DNA of 64,000 nucleotides from Syngnathus acus (GCF_901709675.1 NC_051092.1:7571491-7635490); one strand, 5' to 3'. Shown: positions 26,042-37,386, counted from the stretch's first letter. Translations and numbers: made by a program. The notes: generated by a model from the sequence alone, not told the origin.

Positions 26042-27536
26042 AAATTATACCTTAAAATATGAAAGGACTAGGAGCAATTTACAATTGATGGCAATGAGGT
26101 AATGGGAAGTATCTGGAATGAACAGAGTATGCAGAAAGGCTGTCAAAGTTTGGCGACCTCAGAGGAAGATTCATGAGCTCCAGCTGAATGAAGTAGGGAA
26201 AATTCCCATCTAAAACCTTCACCAACTCATTCAACCTCCTACAGAAATTAGCATGTGAAAAAACCCAACATTGTTTCTTGGCTGCGCTTAAAGCAGTTAA
26301 ATACCAACACTCACATTTTATTGGGGAGACCAGAAAGCTTTGGTGGCATAGTAAAATTGATGGATTTAGTGATTGAAGAGAAGAATCTTCCATTAGTGGA
26401 CGAGCTTGGTCAGACATACGACAGAGCAAAGAACTGGGCTCAACTGTCGCCTTATTGCCTGTGACGTTTTTGAACCTCTTTTGTGGTTTCTAAACCTCAT
26501 ATCTTTGGCCTCCAGTCACTCTCTATTTATGCAAGAAAATAAAGAAGAGAACAGTGCCCCTCCTAAATCTGTAAACTGCAATTAAGCTAAATTCCACGTT
26601 TATTTCCAAATTCTGTCCTTGCTCCAGACCATGTGAGAGACTTCAGTCTAAAATTATCACACTTTTGGTCAGGAGGCCCAGTTGAAGCCAGCACTTGGAC
26701 TGTCTTCTCTTAGGCCACAGGATCACAGAGATGCAGTGGCTCAAACTATTGTAATAGTCATTTGTATGGCCAAATGTGACTAACGTATCATTTGACAATT
26801 TGAAAATGTGACAGAGCTTACCATGTGATCATAATATTCCCCAGATATTATCCATATATCTTCTGACTGTTGCATTTAAACTGAAAAACAAACTGATCAA
26901 CTCAGGATAAGAAGTTTAAAGTCCAACTAGCCTCTTGAGGACAAAAGCATGCATCTCATGAGACAGCTCAAACGATGGCATGATGTCATATTTGCCATAC
27001 TAACCAGCGGCCCTGACGTCTGTTGGCAAACACAAGCCCACACACTCCTGTCTGCACTCCTTCTCCTTGTCCATCTCTCCATCATGTGTTTACATGTCAG
27101 TGGAGTTAGTGACAGGGCTGTAATTGGAAGCCTTCAACCATGTTATTTGCGAGACTGTTGTCCTTTCTTGGGAGTGTGGTGGTCAGCAGAGAAAAACAAC
27201 ATTTACATCCCAAGGGGAGGGGCAAAGCATCAACCAGACATTATCCCCCATTGGCTGTGGTCAGGGACGGACGGGCGTTTACATGTGAAAGAGGTAGGCA
27301 AAAAAGATGAGGGCACATTTGTATCCATGGGAGAGACCATTTGTGTCAAACATGCAAACATTTCAAGAAGTATTCAAATGTGCACAAGGAAGGATGTCAC
27401 ACAAGTCTTTGTATTCTGAGGCATTAATCGTCATGTGTAGCTATTCTCAAACTATTCATTAAAGTGAATTTTTATTTGATAAGTTTAAAAGGACAGGACA
27501 AAGCATCCAAAACTTGTCAAGCTAAGTTGTATTTAT
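26042..27536. other. Unique sequence, longest frames without homology
   Basis: Includes a plus frame of 156 codons (26949-27419) and a minus frame of 116 codons (26079-26429). Neither has a recognised domain. The plus frame has a hydrophobic Leu-rich segment about residues 32-50 that could mimic a membrane helix. No promoter, poly(A) or splice evidence supports it. Confidence 0.4.
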
Positions 27537-27887
27537 TTGTTCTAAATATAAATATTTATATGCTCTAAATGGAAATTGTATAACATCTCAAGGTTATTTA
27601 TATTAAAAAAACCAAAAAACTGTTTAATGAAGTTTTGTTGATATTTTGCAAGTTTTAACATTTTAACTTGAAACTTGGCTGTGTGACAGTGTGGCAGTGT
27701 GAATCAATCATTTGGTTGTTCTAAATATAAATATTTATATGCTCTAAATGGAAATTGTATAACATCTCAAGGTTATTCATATTACAAAAAAACAAACTTT
27801 TTTATAAAGTTTTGTTGATATTTTGCAAGTTTTAACATTTTAACTTCAAACGTGGCTGTGTGAAAGTATGGCAGTGTGAATCATTTT
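27537..27887. repeat. Recent tandem duplication, period 179 bp
   Basis: The unit beginning ttgttctaaatataaatatt is repeated once: tctaaatata at 27541 and again at 27720. Both units carry 'ggaaattgtataacatctca' and 'ttgatattttgcaagtttta' and end in 'ggcagtgtgaatca'. Differences are a few substitutions and an indel around the A-run, so the duplication is fairly young. Confidence 0.9.
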
Positions 27888-27933
27888 GAGCTGAACTGCA
27901 TTTAGACTGCGATTAAGTGAATTTTGTACTTAC

Positions 27934-27964
27934 CACGTATGTCGTCACATGTAAACTTCTACTC
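27934..27964 (-). other. 31-nt splice-bounded segment, possible pseudo-exon
   Basis: On the minus strand a near-ideal acceptor (ttcttttttgtttctag, 27965-27981) and a GTAAGT donor (27928-27933) bound 31 nt. Two of three frames hit a stop; the third reads SRSLHVTTYV. If spliced after the candidate exon at 29121-29236 (phase 0), it would end the frame at once (GAG TAG). It is either a chance pair or a frame-breaking 'poison' exon. Confidence 0.15.
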
Positions 27965-28243
27965 CTAGAAACAAAAAAGAAGACAAATTAAAATCATTAC
28001 ACAGCATCAATTGAAAAATAAGTTTGTAGTCAGAGTGTGCAGATAGTAAATATTACGGAGATCTATCCACTGAAACTCAAATTCAAGCAAAGATACAGTA
28101 TGGACATACAAGTGATTAGCTCTTGTTCCAGGTTTAAATCAATATACTGCCTGGTTTAAAAAGAATTTCAGTAACGCTTTCCCTCCAATTAGGTTGTTAC
28201 AGCCAAAGCTCCTTTGACACTACCTGTAAAAGGTGGCTCTTTT

Positions 28244-28270
28244 TATTATTATTATTATATATATATTTTT
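28244..28270. repeat. (TTA)n/(TA)n simple repeat
   Basis: TTA repeats run into TATATATA and then a T-run. Confidence 0.9.
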
Positions 28271-29120
28271 TAAAGATGCTCTTGTTGCTGTTCAAAGTTC
28301 AGCAAGCAGCCTTCTGTTTATTTAACAAACTACGCTAGATGACATGTTTTGTGGTTATGGGTATAATGTTAGTCTGTATGTTTCAGAAGAGTCAAATTAC
28401 AATAAAATGGAATGACTGTATTTTAGGATTTATGGGAATTGTGGATAGACTCAGACTGACCATTTCAGAATCCAGAACTTAGCCACATCAAAATACTTTG
28501 TCCAAACATCATTGCAAATCCACAAAAATACAAAACAAAATATGCAGTCCTATGTGCGCCATCGTCAGACCAAATACCTTTTCGAATGGATATGCAATGT
28601 GTAATTTGACAGTGACTTCACGAATCACTAATGCAACTTGTGGAAGAGAATCTGAAAAACATCACGTCCAGTGTTCTAACCAAGTAAATATTGTACATGA
28701 ACTCATCTACTGCACTACAAAGTAAAACTAAGAATCAAATTGCATCGCTACAAATCATTCAAATGTAAAATAACAGATTTTGTTTTTAGTTGGATTCAAG
28801 CAGGCAGACGTGGTTAATGTAACACAGACTTGAAGCCCCACTAGATCACGAGGGGCTTCAATGTGACCAGAATTAAAGAGAATTAAAAAGTAGTTAGCAG
28901 GGGGTGGTTATGATGAGTAATCTAACGATGCGTGTTTAGTCTGCAAACATCCAAGAGTGCTTATTTTTTTATCAGCCAGGTGCCACTCCATGTGTTTGTG
29001 ATGATAATATGATGCACATTTCAGTGCTGAGCAGATGTACGCGTAATAAGACCTGCTTTACTGAGTCCAGTGACACACATCCCCCAGTGGGAATAGAATG
29101 GCTCATCCACAAACAGTTAC

Positions 29121-29236
29121 CTTATTAAATCGTTGAACAAAATCCATCCAGGCTTCAAAGTAAAACAGTAAAACTTCAATTCCAAACATTGACTCATCAC
29201 GACTCTGCCAAGCCATGTGTGGCTCTATGGCCTTGA
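29121..29236 (-). CDS. Candidate internal exon, unidentified (116 nt)
   Basis: This is the best exon-like segment in the window. On the minus strand a strong acceptor (ttatttgttgatttcag, 29237-29253) is followed by 116 nt. These read 2 nt, then 38 open codons, then AAG at a GTAACT donor (29115-29120). The peptide begins KAIEPHMAWQSRDESMFG and ends EAWMDFVQRFNK, with an aromatic/hydrophobic centre. A second minus-strand segment at 29769-29801 ends in phase 1 at a GTAAGA donor and would join in frame. No protein family is recognised, and a 38-codon frame alone is not significant. The case rests on the signals plus the compatible phase. Confidence 0.25.
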
Positions 29237-29768
29237 CTGAAATCAACAAATAAGTGTGCCAAGGGTGTCATAGATAAGATGCCAAGCCAGCAGGAAAGGT
29301 CACAGCGGCAGAGCGACCTAGCTCAAGTCACCGATATAAATACTAAGAGGTTTAATCTAATCATCCCCATTTGAGTGTCCTTAAAAGTCACACAGCTAAA
29401 CGAGAGTTTTTGACTGTAACAGACACACTATATTTTAATTTGTCATTGTGGACCATAAACTAGACTTTCTTGATGGACTGGCACAGACTGCCCATGCATG
29501 ATAATCAAGGCCCATGCATGATAATCAACAAAAAAAAAGGCTCACACTACTCCTATGGAAAAGATCATTTATGGTAGCAATTAAGGTGACCGTTAATTCT
29601 TTCCTATTATCAAGATCAACTAAACCATTCAATGGGTTAAAATAAAAATAATTGAGACTCCCCAAAATCCCAAACAGTGCTGGTTCCACTTAAAATATGA
29701 AGCTCTTAAACTAAAGGTAATCTTCTGCTATAGTATCACTAGTTCAGCTACATCTTGTTTAATCTTAC

Positions 29769-29801
29769 CTGTCGTAAGCCTGAGCAAGATGTCAAATGCA
29801 G
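29769..29801 (-). CDS. Candidate short exon upstream of 29121-29236
   Basis: On the minus strand a CAG|GTAAGA donor (29763-29768) closes a frame whose last residues are AFDILLRLTT and which ends in phase 1, matching the phase-1 start of 29121-29236. The 5' edge is uncertain: the nearest acceptor (atactgcag at 29802) has a weak pyrimidine tract, and the frame is open further upstream to about 29877. Unidentified. Confidence 0.15.
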
Positions 29802-29999
29802 CTGCAGTATGTAACCTTGTTTTTCCCCATGAGCACAATTTACAGGATATGAATGTGATGTCATACTTGTTTTGAGTTTACATGTGAGTGGCCGCGCAGC
29901 TGAGCTCTTACATCGTATGTCCATTAACCTCGAGCTCCGAGACCACCCCGGCATGAGTGTGAGGATAAACATTTCTTAATGGATTCAGCAGGGAAAAGC

Positions 30000-31376
30000 C
30001 CTGCTGCATTGTGAAGGCCAAATAATGCTTTGCTCAATCAGTCAACATAAGGGTCAGGTTCAACACACAAGAGAAACAAGGAACAAGAAATGTATGCTTT
30101 GCTACACATGCTTGTGTTTTCCACTGTTAGTTGAATGAAAAGATGATTTGGATAATTGGTTTGAAATAAGAAATGTATATTTCATGTTTCACACGTTAAT
30201 GACTCCAACATGACACTTTCCCACCACAACCAGACAGGACACTTTTTCAAAAAATATGAGCTACCATTCTGTGGAGGACAGACCGGTACGGTACAACCAG
30301 CAGCGGAGCTTTACTTGTGGAAACGTGACCCCATCAAACCGGGATGCATATACACAATTATAATTCCTCCAGAATTTACCAGATTTGGGTGTAAATCAGA
30401 TTGTGTTTTATGTGGAACTACGATGAAATGAGTGTATTTGTCTGCCTTAACTATTAACGCTTAACATTTTAAATGAGCAAAAATGCTTTTAAAAAAGGAC
30501 TTAGCATTTTGTTGTTGTTGCATAGGAGTCATAAACCCAAGGCGGCATAAAAAATGCCCAATTCAAAAATACAAAACCTTTTGAGTAAAGTAATATACTA
30601 TGATCGATAAGCAAATCTTTACCTACACAATTTAATTACTTTTAGCGTGTTCATTGAGCTAAGGGTGAAGAATGTAGCGATTGATTATGACTGACTGTTG
30701 GATCTTTTTTAATATTTTTGGGTGGACAACTGAAAACAACTATCATGTAGTTAAACTTTCTTGTTGCATGATTTATGAGCATGTCAAAGAATTATGTTTC
30801 CTTATCATAACATCTCGTTTTATTCGTTATGAGTCCTAGGGAGTTAAAGTTCCAACAGTTGAAAAGCAATTTTAATCATTTTTCTTCAGATATTATATTC
30901 TGCTTCTCTTTGCTACTTTTCTGACTTGCTAAACCCCCTTCTTTTTGTTTATTTGATGTTTTTGTGAACTTATGTATGAACAACCTGCAATGTTTCAACA
31001 TGTCAAAAGAAAACTTCAAGCCTTAGCAAGGCAGCCTGTTTAAATAGATTGTCGCGTTTACTAAAATTAGACATCCAGGGTCGAGTTCACTAAAGGGTTG
31101 CCTCACCTTTGCGTGTCACTAACTGGTATAAATGGAGCAAATGGCATCTAATTCACAAAGCCTGCGCAGATGGTGAAATGCGTCACAAACTACAATGCCG
31201 GACAGAATTCGTCTGGTTGGTGCCGGTGGCATTTAAATGAGGTAGTCGGTGGAGAAATTGCCCACCTCCGTGCAAATGAGCCTCATTGATAAACAACATC
31301 TAATTCATTCGCCACAAACAGTTTTGGGGGCACACATATTGCCTACAGCAATGTTGCAACATTCCAACATATGCAA
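30000..31376. other. Unique AT-rich sequence
   Basis: No gene or dispersed repeat recognised. Confidence 0.4.
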
Positions 31377-31426
31377 TGCATCCATCCATCATCTGAACTG
31401 CTTATCCTTCCTCACGAGGGCATGTC
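31377..31426 (-). repeat. SINE/LINE 3' tail fragment, minus strand
   Basis: 'catccatccatcatctgaac' followed by 'tgcttatccttcctcacgag' is the reverse complement of the 'tgaggataagcagttcaga..atggatggatg' end shared by several fish retroelements. Too short to assign to a family. Confidence 0.55.
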
Positions 31427-32844
31427 ATCTGATATTGTGTGTGAAGAAGGCATGGATGGATGAATTAAGGAAATTTCTACTTTCAGTAATGATAAACTTG
31501 TACATTGATCACATAGTTGCAGTCCAAATAGCGCACTTGAATGAGGGCAGTCTTATCAGATATATGCTACATCATTGCACAAAAATAAAGTTACTGTCCA
31601 CCCATCATGCACTTTTAACCTTTACCACCATAATTTACTGATCAGCAGGAGATAAAAGTCATTACGTCTTAGTCACATACTGATTAATTGCTTTTGTCAT
31701 AAGGGCAAAATGAGACAATACTAAAATAACAAAACCAAAAAGAAAATTTGATTGGGAAATTGCCACCATGGCTCGTAATTAAAACAAAATGCACAGAGAT
31801 TGCCAGTTGTGGGAAAAGTCTAAAGAGAAATAGCTCGAAGGCATGACACAGTGCACACGCCCTTCTCTTTTACAGGCCAGTATAGCATTTGTTTCTACAA
31901 ATGTGCAAATATGTGTGTAACACGTTTTTCACCCGGGGATCAAAAGAGTACAATAGATAAAACAAAAACAAAAGAGCTCTATCAAAACTATGTTGAGTTT
32001 AAATTAACAGTATCAAGGAAGAATGAAATCAATACTTTGGTTACCTTTTCTAAGGTATCAAAAACAACTCTCGTGGAATGTAGCTGTACACCAACACAAA
32101 CTCCCATTCTAATAACAAAAAGATGGTAAAGTAATATCTCAGAGTCATTCAATGTTGAGAACAGTTTTTTTTTTTGGTATATAGCTGAATTTTTATGTAA
32201 AACCTTTTTTTCTGTTGAATCTTACATGTATCACAAGGAATTTGAAATGGTCTGTTTTGGTGGTGTCTCTTTTGATGTGCATCAACAGGAAGTGGTTTTA
32301 GGAATTATTTCATGAATATTTTGCAGGTTTCAAGAGAGACAAAGTAGTTCTTGGTCTTGGACTGGTGCATTTGGCGTTGGGTTGTAATTCTGACAATTGG
32401 TCCTATTTTTGTAGATAGACACACGTGCGCTTGGCGTAAAACAGTCAGGACAAGTCTCGTCAACTGAGTTTGTGAAATCTGGGAAATCGTGGGTATTTTC
32501 TATTACATTTAACCGGTTTTAATGTGAATTAAGTTGTGGAGTAGCTGGTGTATTGACATTTTGGTGGATTTGATACAGGCAAACAGATTGTGAGTTGATG
32601 TTATTGTATTGCATCCATAAATATGACATCAGCTTGCATTGAATCCTCGGAATCATTGAAGAATTCAATTCATTGAATGGATGACTTTTAATATATTTTG
32701 AAAATGACACAACTGGCCATCATTTCATCATCCGCTATTGTAGAACATGCATTTCCTTGTTGATGTAAAAAGTACTTTGGGTACGGTGGATCCCCTGCAT
32801 GGAATCTATCGAGTCTATTTTGCTTCTGCCATGTAGACCATGCA
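31427..32844. other. Unique AT-rich sequence
   Basis: No gene recognised. A 130-codon frame at 31249-31641 overlaps the retroelement tail and has no domain. A T-run lies at 32166-32176. Confidence 0.4.
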
Positions 32845-32980
32845 GGCCTCTCCTGCGCTGAATTTTAAGGGAACGAAGAGAACCGCTTCAATTAAGTCTT
32901 CTGGCCCCACAACAGCATAGATGCCCATTTCTAACTGTGCCCGTCTACAAAAATGCCAAGAAAGAAAACTCCACCCATGA
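32845..32980 (+). repeat. Unclassified repeat, copy 2
   Basis: Carries the same ordered blocks as 25350-25500 ('gcccatttctaact', 'tacaaaaatgccaag', 'aaactccac'). Sequence between the blocks differs. Confidence 0.55.
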
Positions 32981-33053
32981 CAACACTGTTCTACAGTTGC
33001 AATGGGTACAAAATAGGGCTCTGAATCATTTAAATTATAACATTGAGGCTTTA

Positions 33054-33273
33054 CTTCCAAATATATTGCTCCTGATTTGACGCTTTTTTTTTGGGTCCTT
33101 CACACTTATTACACTTATTACTTCACACAATATACTTTACAAGCAGGTAATGGGCCAGTCATTATTTCCAAATATATTGCTCCTGAATTGACGCTTTCTT
33201 TTTTCTTTTTTGGTCCTTCACACTTATTAGCTTTTGGCTAATAACAATATACTCTACAAGCAGGTGATGGGCC
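33054..33273. repeat. Tandem duplication, period 111 bp
   Basis: 'ttccaaatatattgctcctg' occurs at 33055 and 33166. Both units continue with ttgacgctttt, 'ggtccttcacacttatta', and 'tacaagcaggt' plus gatgggcc or aatgggcc. They differ by substitutions and small indels in the T-run and the central part. The unit directly follows the unclassified repeat copy 2. Confidence 0.9.
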
Positions 33274-33854
33274 CGATAAAAACTCATTCTTCAACTTCCA
33301 GCACAAACATGTGATGAACCATTCAACACAGTCTCACAAACAGAAGAAAAGTGGGTATAATTTAGTAAAGGTTTGGTGCGTGCAAAAACAGGCGCAAACT
33401 TGACTACTTAACCAAATAGAATATGTGAGCTGATGTGTGAGCTGTTCTACAAAGTGGCACACCCATATATATATATATGCCAAATGCGCAAAATTGCTGT
33501 GCACTTCATTTTACGCATTACGGTAGTAGTATATGCAGATATATCGGTATAGCACACACAATGTGATTTATCAAACCTGAGACAAAGCAGTGGCAGCATA
33601 GTACAGACAAAATGAGGGCCGTCCAGGAAAACATTTGCGCTCATTGTGTCAACATTTTTGACTCCGTTCAACTCTGTACTCCTTTCATTTAATTAAACAA
33701 TAATCCCAAAATAAGGCAGTCTCAGCCACATTTGTAGCTCTTGCCATCATGAACGCAGTTTGTTAGGGTCAGTGAACATGCAATTTAGCCCCCACTATTT
33801 GGGATCTTAGTTAAGCAGGTCTTTTGACTTAACCAAAAGAAAAAGAAAAAAGGA

Positions 33855-33901
33855 TCATACTGCTGACTCATCACTTTACTTTACTAAAGTCAGCAGTATG
33901 A
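33855..33901. other. Perfect 14-bp inverted repeat (hairpin)
   Basis: The arm tcatactgctgact (33855-33868) is the exact reverse complement of 33888-33901, with a 19-nt loop. The left arm and its border contain TGCTGACTCA, which resembles an AP-1/Maf site. No longer stem is present, so a microRNA precursor is unlikely. Confidence 0.7.
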
Positions 33902-34795
33902 CAAGACAAGCCAGAAGACAAGCTTTTTGTTTCTCTCGCGAGTAAATCATTACCATTTAGATTTTTTCATCTCAGTGTAGCCACATGGGTGACTCATGAG
34001 GTATGTTTCTGCTATCCTTCCACTCAACCACCAAATTACTCATCACTGTCTGACCAACAAATGTTGCATTAGCACCCCATGTGGAGTAATAGACTCAAGG
34101 TGTTCTCATGATTTATCGTTTGGTCTGACAAGAATGAGTTGGAAAATACGTACAATTTCCCTTTGGTTCGACAATGGCAAAATCAAGACGCTCCCAAATA
34201 AACCAATAAACGTCATGCCAAATCATTGTTTTTCACACTTGACATTGGGACAGTACATGAAAAATGTCCAAAAGCTGTCAACATTTCTGGAATCAAAAAT
34301 GTTTTGCTCGGAGCAACAGTATCTTATGGTAGACAGTGTGTCTCGTGGTTGGGTCAAATGGAGGTCGGATCACGCTCCTGCCACAAACAAACCACTCTCA
34401 AATTCATAGTGACCCAGACCAAGACCATTTCCTCCAAACAGTGTTGGTCCACACTAAAGTATGACTGCTGTGATTGAACTTCCCCAAACAAATTGAAGCA
34501 AGGCGGAGTTGACACACAGTCCAGTTCTACCGGATTAAACAATGTGGTTTTCAAAGCACCCACTTGTTTGTCTCTATTGGGAACCTTGCAACCACACAAA
34601 GTAGTCTGAGCTGTGGATGCATATTCATGTCACGGCGTGGCTGCTTCCGTCCGCTAAGGTTAAGTAGATGCTTTGTATCCAAGTTGATGTAAAACATCAT
34701 CGGGACATGTTTTTTTAAAAACACGCTTTCAACGTTTTCATGGTTGACCGATATGACTGGATATTGTCACAAACACTTCATAGTTCATGTATATT
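33902..34795. other. Unique sequence, no gene recognised
   Basis: A plus frame of 137 codons (33996-34409) overlaps other frames on both strands and has no recognisable domain. Confidence 0.4.
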
Positions 34796-34875
34796 AGGGC
34801 TGCAACTAACGGTTATTTCAATAATCGATAATAAAATAAAAATAATAAAATAATAATTGATCAATGTGATTTTTA
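34796..34875 (+). mobile_element. hAT-like fragment ('agggctgcaactaac' type)
   Basis: 'agggctgcaactaacggtta' followed by 'ttcaataatcgataataaaa' matches the start of a common fish repeat. It then becomes an AT-rich tract that leads into the microsatellite at 34885. Confidence 0.5.
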
Positions 34876-34884
34876 GAAACACAT

Positions 34885-35003
34885 ACGGACGGACGGACAG
34901 ACAGACACTCTACAGAGAGAGAGAGAGAGAGAGAGTATACATATATTATATATACACACGCATATATATTATTACATAATTAATTCATATATATGTATAT
35001 AGT
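34885..35003. repeat. Compound microsatellite (GGAC)n/(GACA)n/(GA)n/(TA)n-rich
   Basis: GGAC and GACA tetranucleotides (34885-34909) are followed by GA repeats (34914-34935) and an imperfect TA/TATAC tract. Confidence 0.9.
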
Positions 35004-36265
35004 GCTTATTGCACTACTTTAAGTCAGAAGGACATTCGTTCAAGTTTTCTGTTTTTCTCCTCTTTTGCAGCTCCTAAACATCTTTTAACATTCATGACAT
35101 ATTTTGTCATCCCCATGGACAAACAGGTGTTAAAGCATACGTGCATTCAAGCTACCCAATGTTGAATTGCCGTAAATGCTCAGCCTCCAGTCCAGATAAC
35201 CAAAATTGTGATTTAGAAAAAAGAAAAAAAAAAAAATCCACAAATCAAGAATGGAGCCCACTGGCTTTGTTGGTTAACCTCTCTGACACACGCAGGCCTC
35301 AGGCCTCGAGCCTTGCTCTTGTCCAAACACAAACAAGCAAACCACACAACCAAAATCATAAATACAGCAAAACCAGGCTGTGCTACTACTCAAGGGAAGT
35401 GCAGACAAGAACAAAAATACAGTTGTTTTCAATTTGTCATAGTTTGGACCTGCAGTTCTTGCAAGCATATATATCAAAATCAGTGTGCCTGGTTTATACT
35501 GTTTCAGAAAATTTTAGCACAAGCACTGAACCTGAAAATCCGACAGGGCTCTTGAATCCGTTGAATTGCAGAAGTCACATGAGAATACAGACAAACGCAT
35601 TATTGGTAGCCCTTGCCAAAGAAAATGTCTGTGTCCATAAATACAGTTAAACATCCAGGTTATGAGTTGAGATGTGTGAAAGAGCAGCAGCTTGGCTGAG
35701 CCATTTCATTGCTTAACACACATCTGTCACCTCCTCCAATCTGAGTCACACTACGTGCATAAAGCTGTAGACCAAAGGCAACCTTTTGCTTGTATAATTG
35801 TTTTAACAGACACATAGGGTAGTGATGAGAGTGAAATACACCCATGCATGTACTACCACAAAACACATCACCCTTGCCGTGTTGTTGCTATTAAACAGAT
35901 GTGTGTTCAACCAGCACATGTGGTTTGGGGAAAAGATTTTCCTCTTGAGCAAACTGTCAAGTATGAGCTCCCAAGTCTGAATGTCCTCCAAAATGCATGA
36001 AGACTGTGACAGATCCCAGACAACATTTAAATTTACAGGGAGGGAGGGGCTGGGGTGACTGGCAGGTGGCCTGATACTTGGTCATTACACTTCTGGGCGC
36101 CCATCCTGCCATCGTCATAACTCATATCATACAGCCCTATTAGAACATCTACATAGATGTCAGTAATCATACCAAGGTCTTGAAAACATACGCAACGTGA
36201 TCACTATTCACATTCATCACTGATCTCAGCTTCTTTTGTCTATTACTCTTAAATCACTTATTACG
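35004..36265. other. Unique sequence with a domainless 169-codon frame
   Basis: The plus frame 35141-35650 is the longest plus-strand frame in the window. It includes a homopolymer-encoded Lys run (35218-35235), is Ser/Gln/Asn/Thr rich and has no recognised motif. Sequence around 35285-35340 is open on both strands. I treat it as non-coding. Confidence 0.4.
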
Positions 36266-36267
36266 TA

Positions 36268-36432
36268 CCGTATTTTCCGCACTATAAGGCGCACCGGATT
36301 ATAAAGCGCACCTTCAACGAATGGCCCATTTTAAAACGTCCATATATAAGGCACACCGGATTATAAGGCGCACTGTCGGCTTTTGAGAAGATTGGAGGTT
36401 TTTAGGTGCGCCTTATAGTGCGGAAAATGCGG
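36268..36432 (+). mobile_element. Foldback MITE, TA-flanked, copy 2 (165 bp)
   Basis: Starts ccgtattttccgcactataa and ends with its near-perfect reverse complement (gcgccttatagtgcggaaaa, then tgcgg). It is flanked by TA at 36266-36267 and 36433-36434. This is the shortest copy and close to a simple two-arm foldback. Internal 'taaggcgcac' and 'tgcgcctta' words alternate in orientation. Confidence 0.9.
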
Positions 36433-36945
36433 TACTAAGCACTTGTTCATTGAGTGCATCAAAACTTCATTTGGTGTTAGAGTCTACGGTTTCTGGACTA
36501 AAGCCATATCTAATCTACAGGTGTACCATGCCGCAAGCGATTCTAGTGGGCTGACTTTTGTAAAAATGGTTGTGGGATTTTCCACATCGAGAACATGACT
36601 GGTGGAAATATTGAGAAATTGAAAATGTCGGGGCATTCTGTATTCTGCGATATCAAATGTCGTCGTGTCTATTGTTTTCTTCCGTTGAACCACATGAGAA
36701 CATCGGAGAGAGTGAGCAGCTCTGCAGTGTTTTCATCCTCAAATAAGGATTTAGTGGCTCAATTGGGAACTATGGTTTGGCTACATGAGGTCAGGTATGA
36801 TGCAAAATAAAATCGTTTGCAAATTATACGCTTACGATGTGATCACACTCACCCTAACATTAGAGACTGCTGTTTTCAAATGTTTCACATCAATTTTATA
36901 TTATAAAGGTGAGCAGTTAAAAAATAAAAATGCAATGAATTGAAT
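36433..36945. other. Unique sequence, nothing recognised
   Basis: Two opposite-strand frames of about 70 codons overlap at 36484-36810. Neither has a domain. Confidence 0.4.
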
Positions 36946-37290
36946 ATGTGGCACTGTGGTCGACTGGTTCGCACGTCTGCTTCACAGAGCTCATGGGTTC
37001 GATTCTGGCTTCGGACCTCCTGTGTGGAGTTTGCATGTTCTCCCCGTGCTTACGTGGGCTTCCTCGGGGGACTCCAGTTTCCTCCCACATTCCAAAAACA
37101 TGCATGATACGCTGATTGAGCACTCCAAATTGCCCGTAGGTGTGATTGTGAGTGTGAATGGTTGTCCGTCTATGTATGCCCTGCAATTGGCGGGAAATCA
37201 GTTCAGGGTGTCCCCTGTTTACAGCCGAGATAGGCTCTAGCATGCCCGCGACCCTCGTGGGGAACGGCGGGTTAGAAAACCAATGGATCA
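36946..37290 (+). repeat. SINE family A, most complete copy
   Basis: The tRNA-like head has an A-box region (gtggtcgactggttcg, 36956-36971) and a B-box (ggttcgattct, 36996-37006). After it come 'ctgtgtggagtttgcatgtt', 'cccacattccaaaaacatgc', 'ccaaattgcccgtaggtgtg', 'tcagttcagggtgtcccctg' and 'gccgagataggctctagcat'. A degenerate ATGG-type tail follows. This copy defines the order of blocks used to call the other fragments. The A and B boxes suggest ancestral Pol III transcription. Confidence 0.9.
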
Positions 37291-37302
37291 ATAGACGGAC
37301 GA

Positions 37303-37386
37303 TCTTTTATATTTCAACGTGATAAGTTGAGACTTGAGACAAGAAAAGGACTGATGAAACAGAGATTGGACAACTTAGCATGAATG
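37303..37386. repeat. Non-SINE flank duplicated at 40278-40360 (copy 1)
   Basis: The 84 bp after the SINE tail, starting tcttttatatttcaac, are clearly similar to the sequence after the truncated SINE at 40274. Shared words include 'ataagttgaga', 'aagaaaagg', 'tgatgaaac' or 'ggatgaaac' and 'agattggac'. Confidence 0.75.

Noticed and set aside
26949-27419. 156-codon plus-strand frame
   Set aside because: A Leu-rich segment mimics a membrane helix, but there is no homology, no poly(A) signal in context and no splice evidence.
33996-34409. 137-codon plus-strand frame
   Set aside because: Overlaps other open frames on both strands and shows no recognised family.
35141-35650. 169-codon plus-strand frame
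   Set aside because: No recognised domain, includes a homopolymer-encoded Lys run, and has no splice or promoter support. Length is near what chance gives in 64 kb of six frames.
36917-37291. 124-codon minus frame
   Set aside because: It is the antisense of a full SINE copy.
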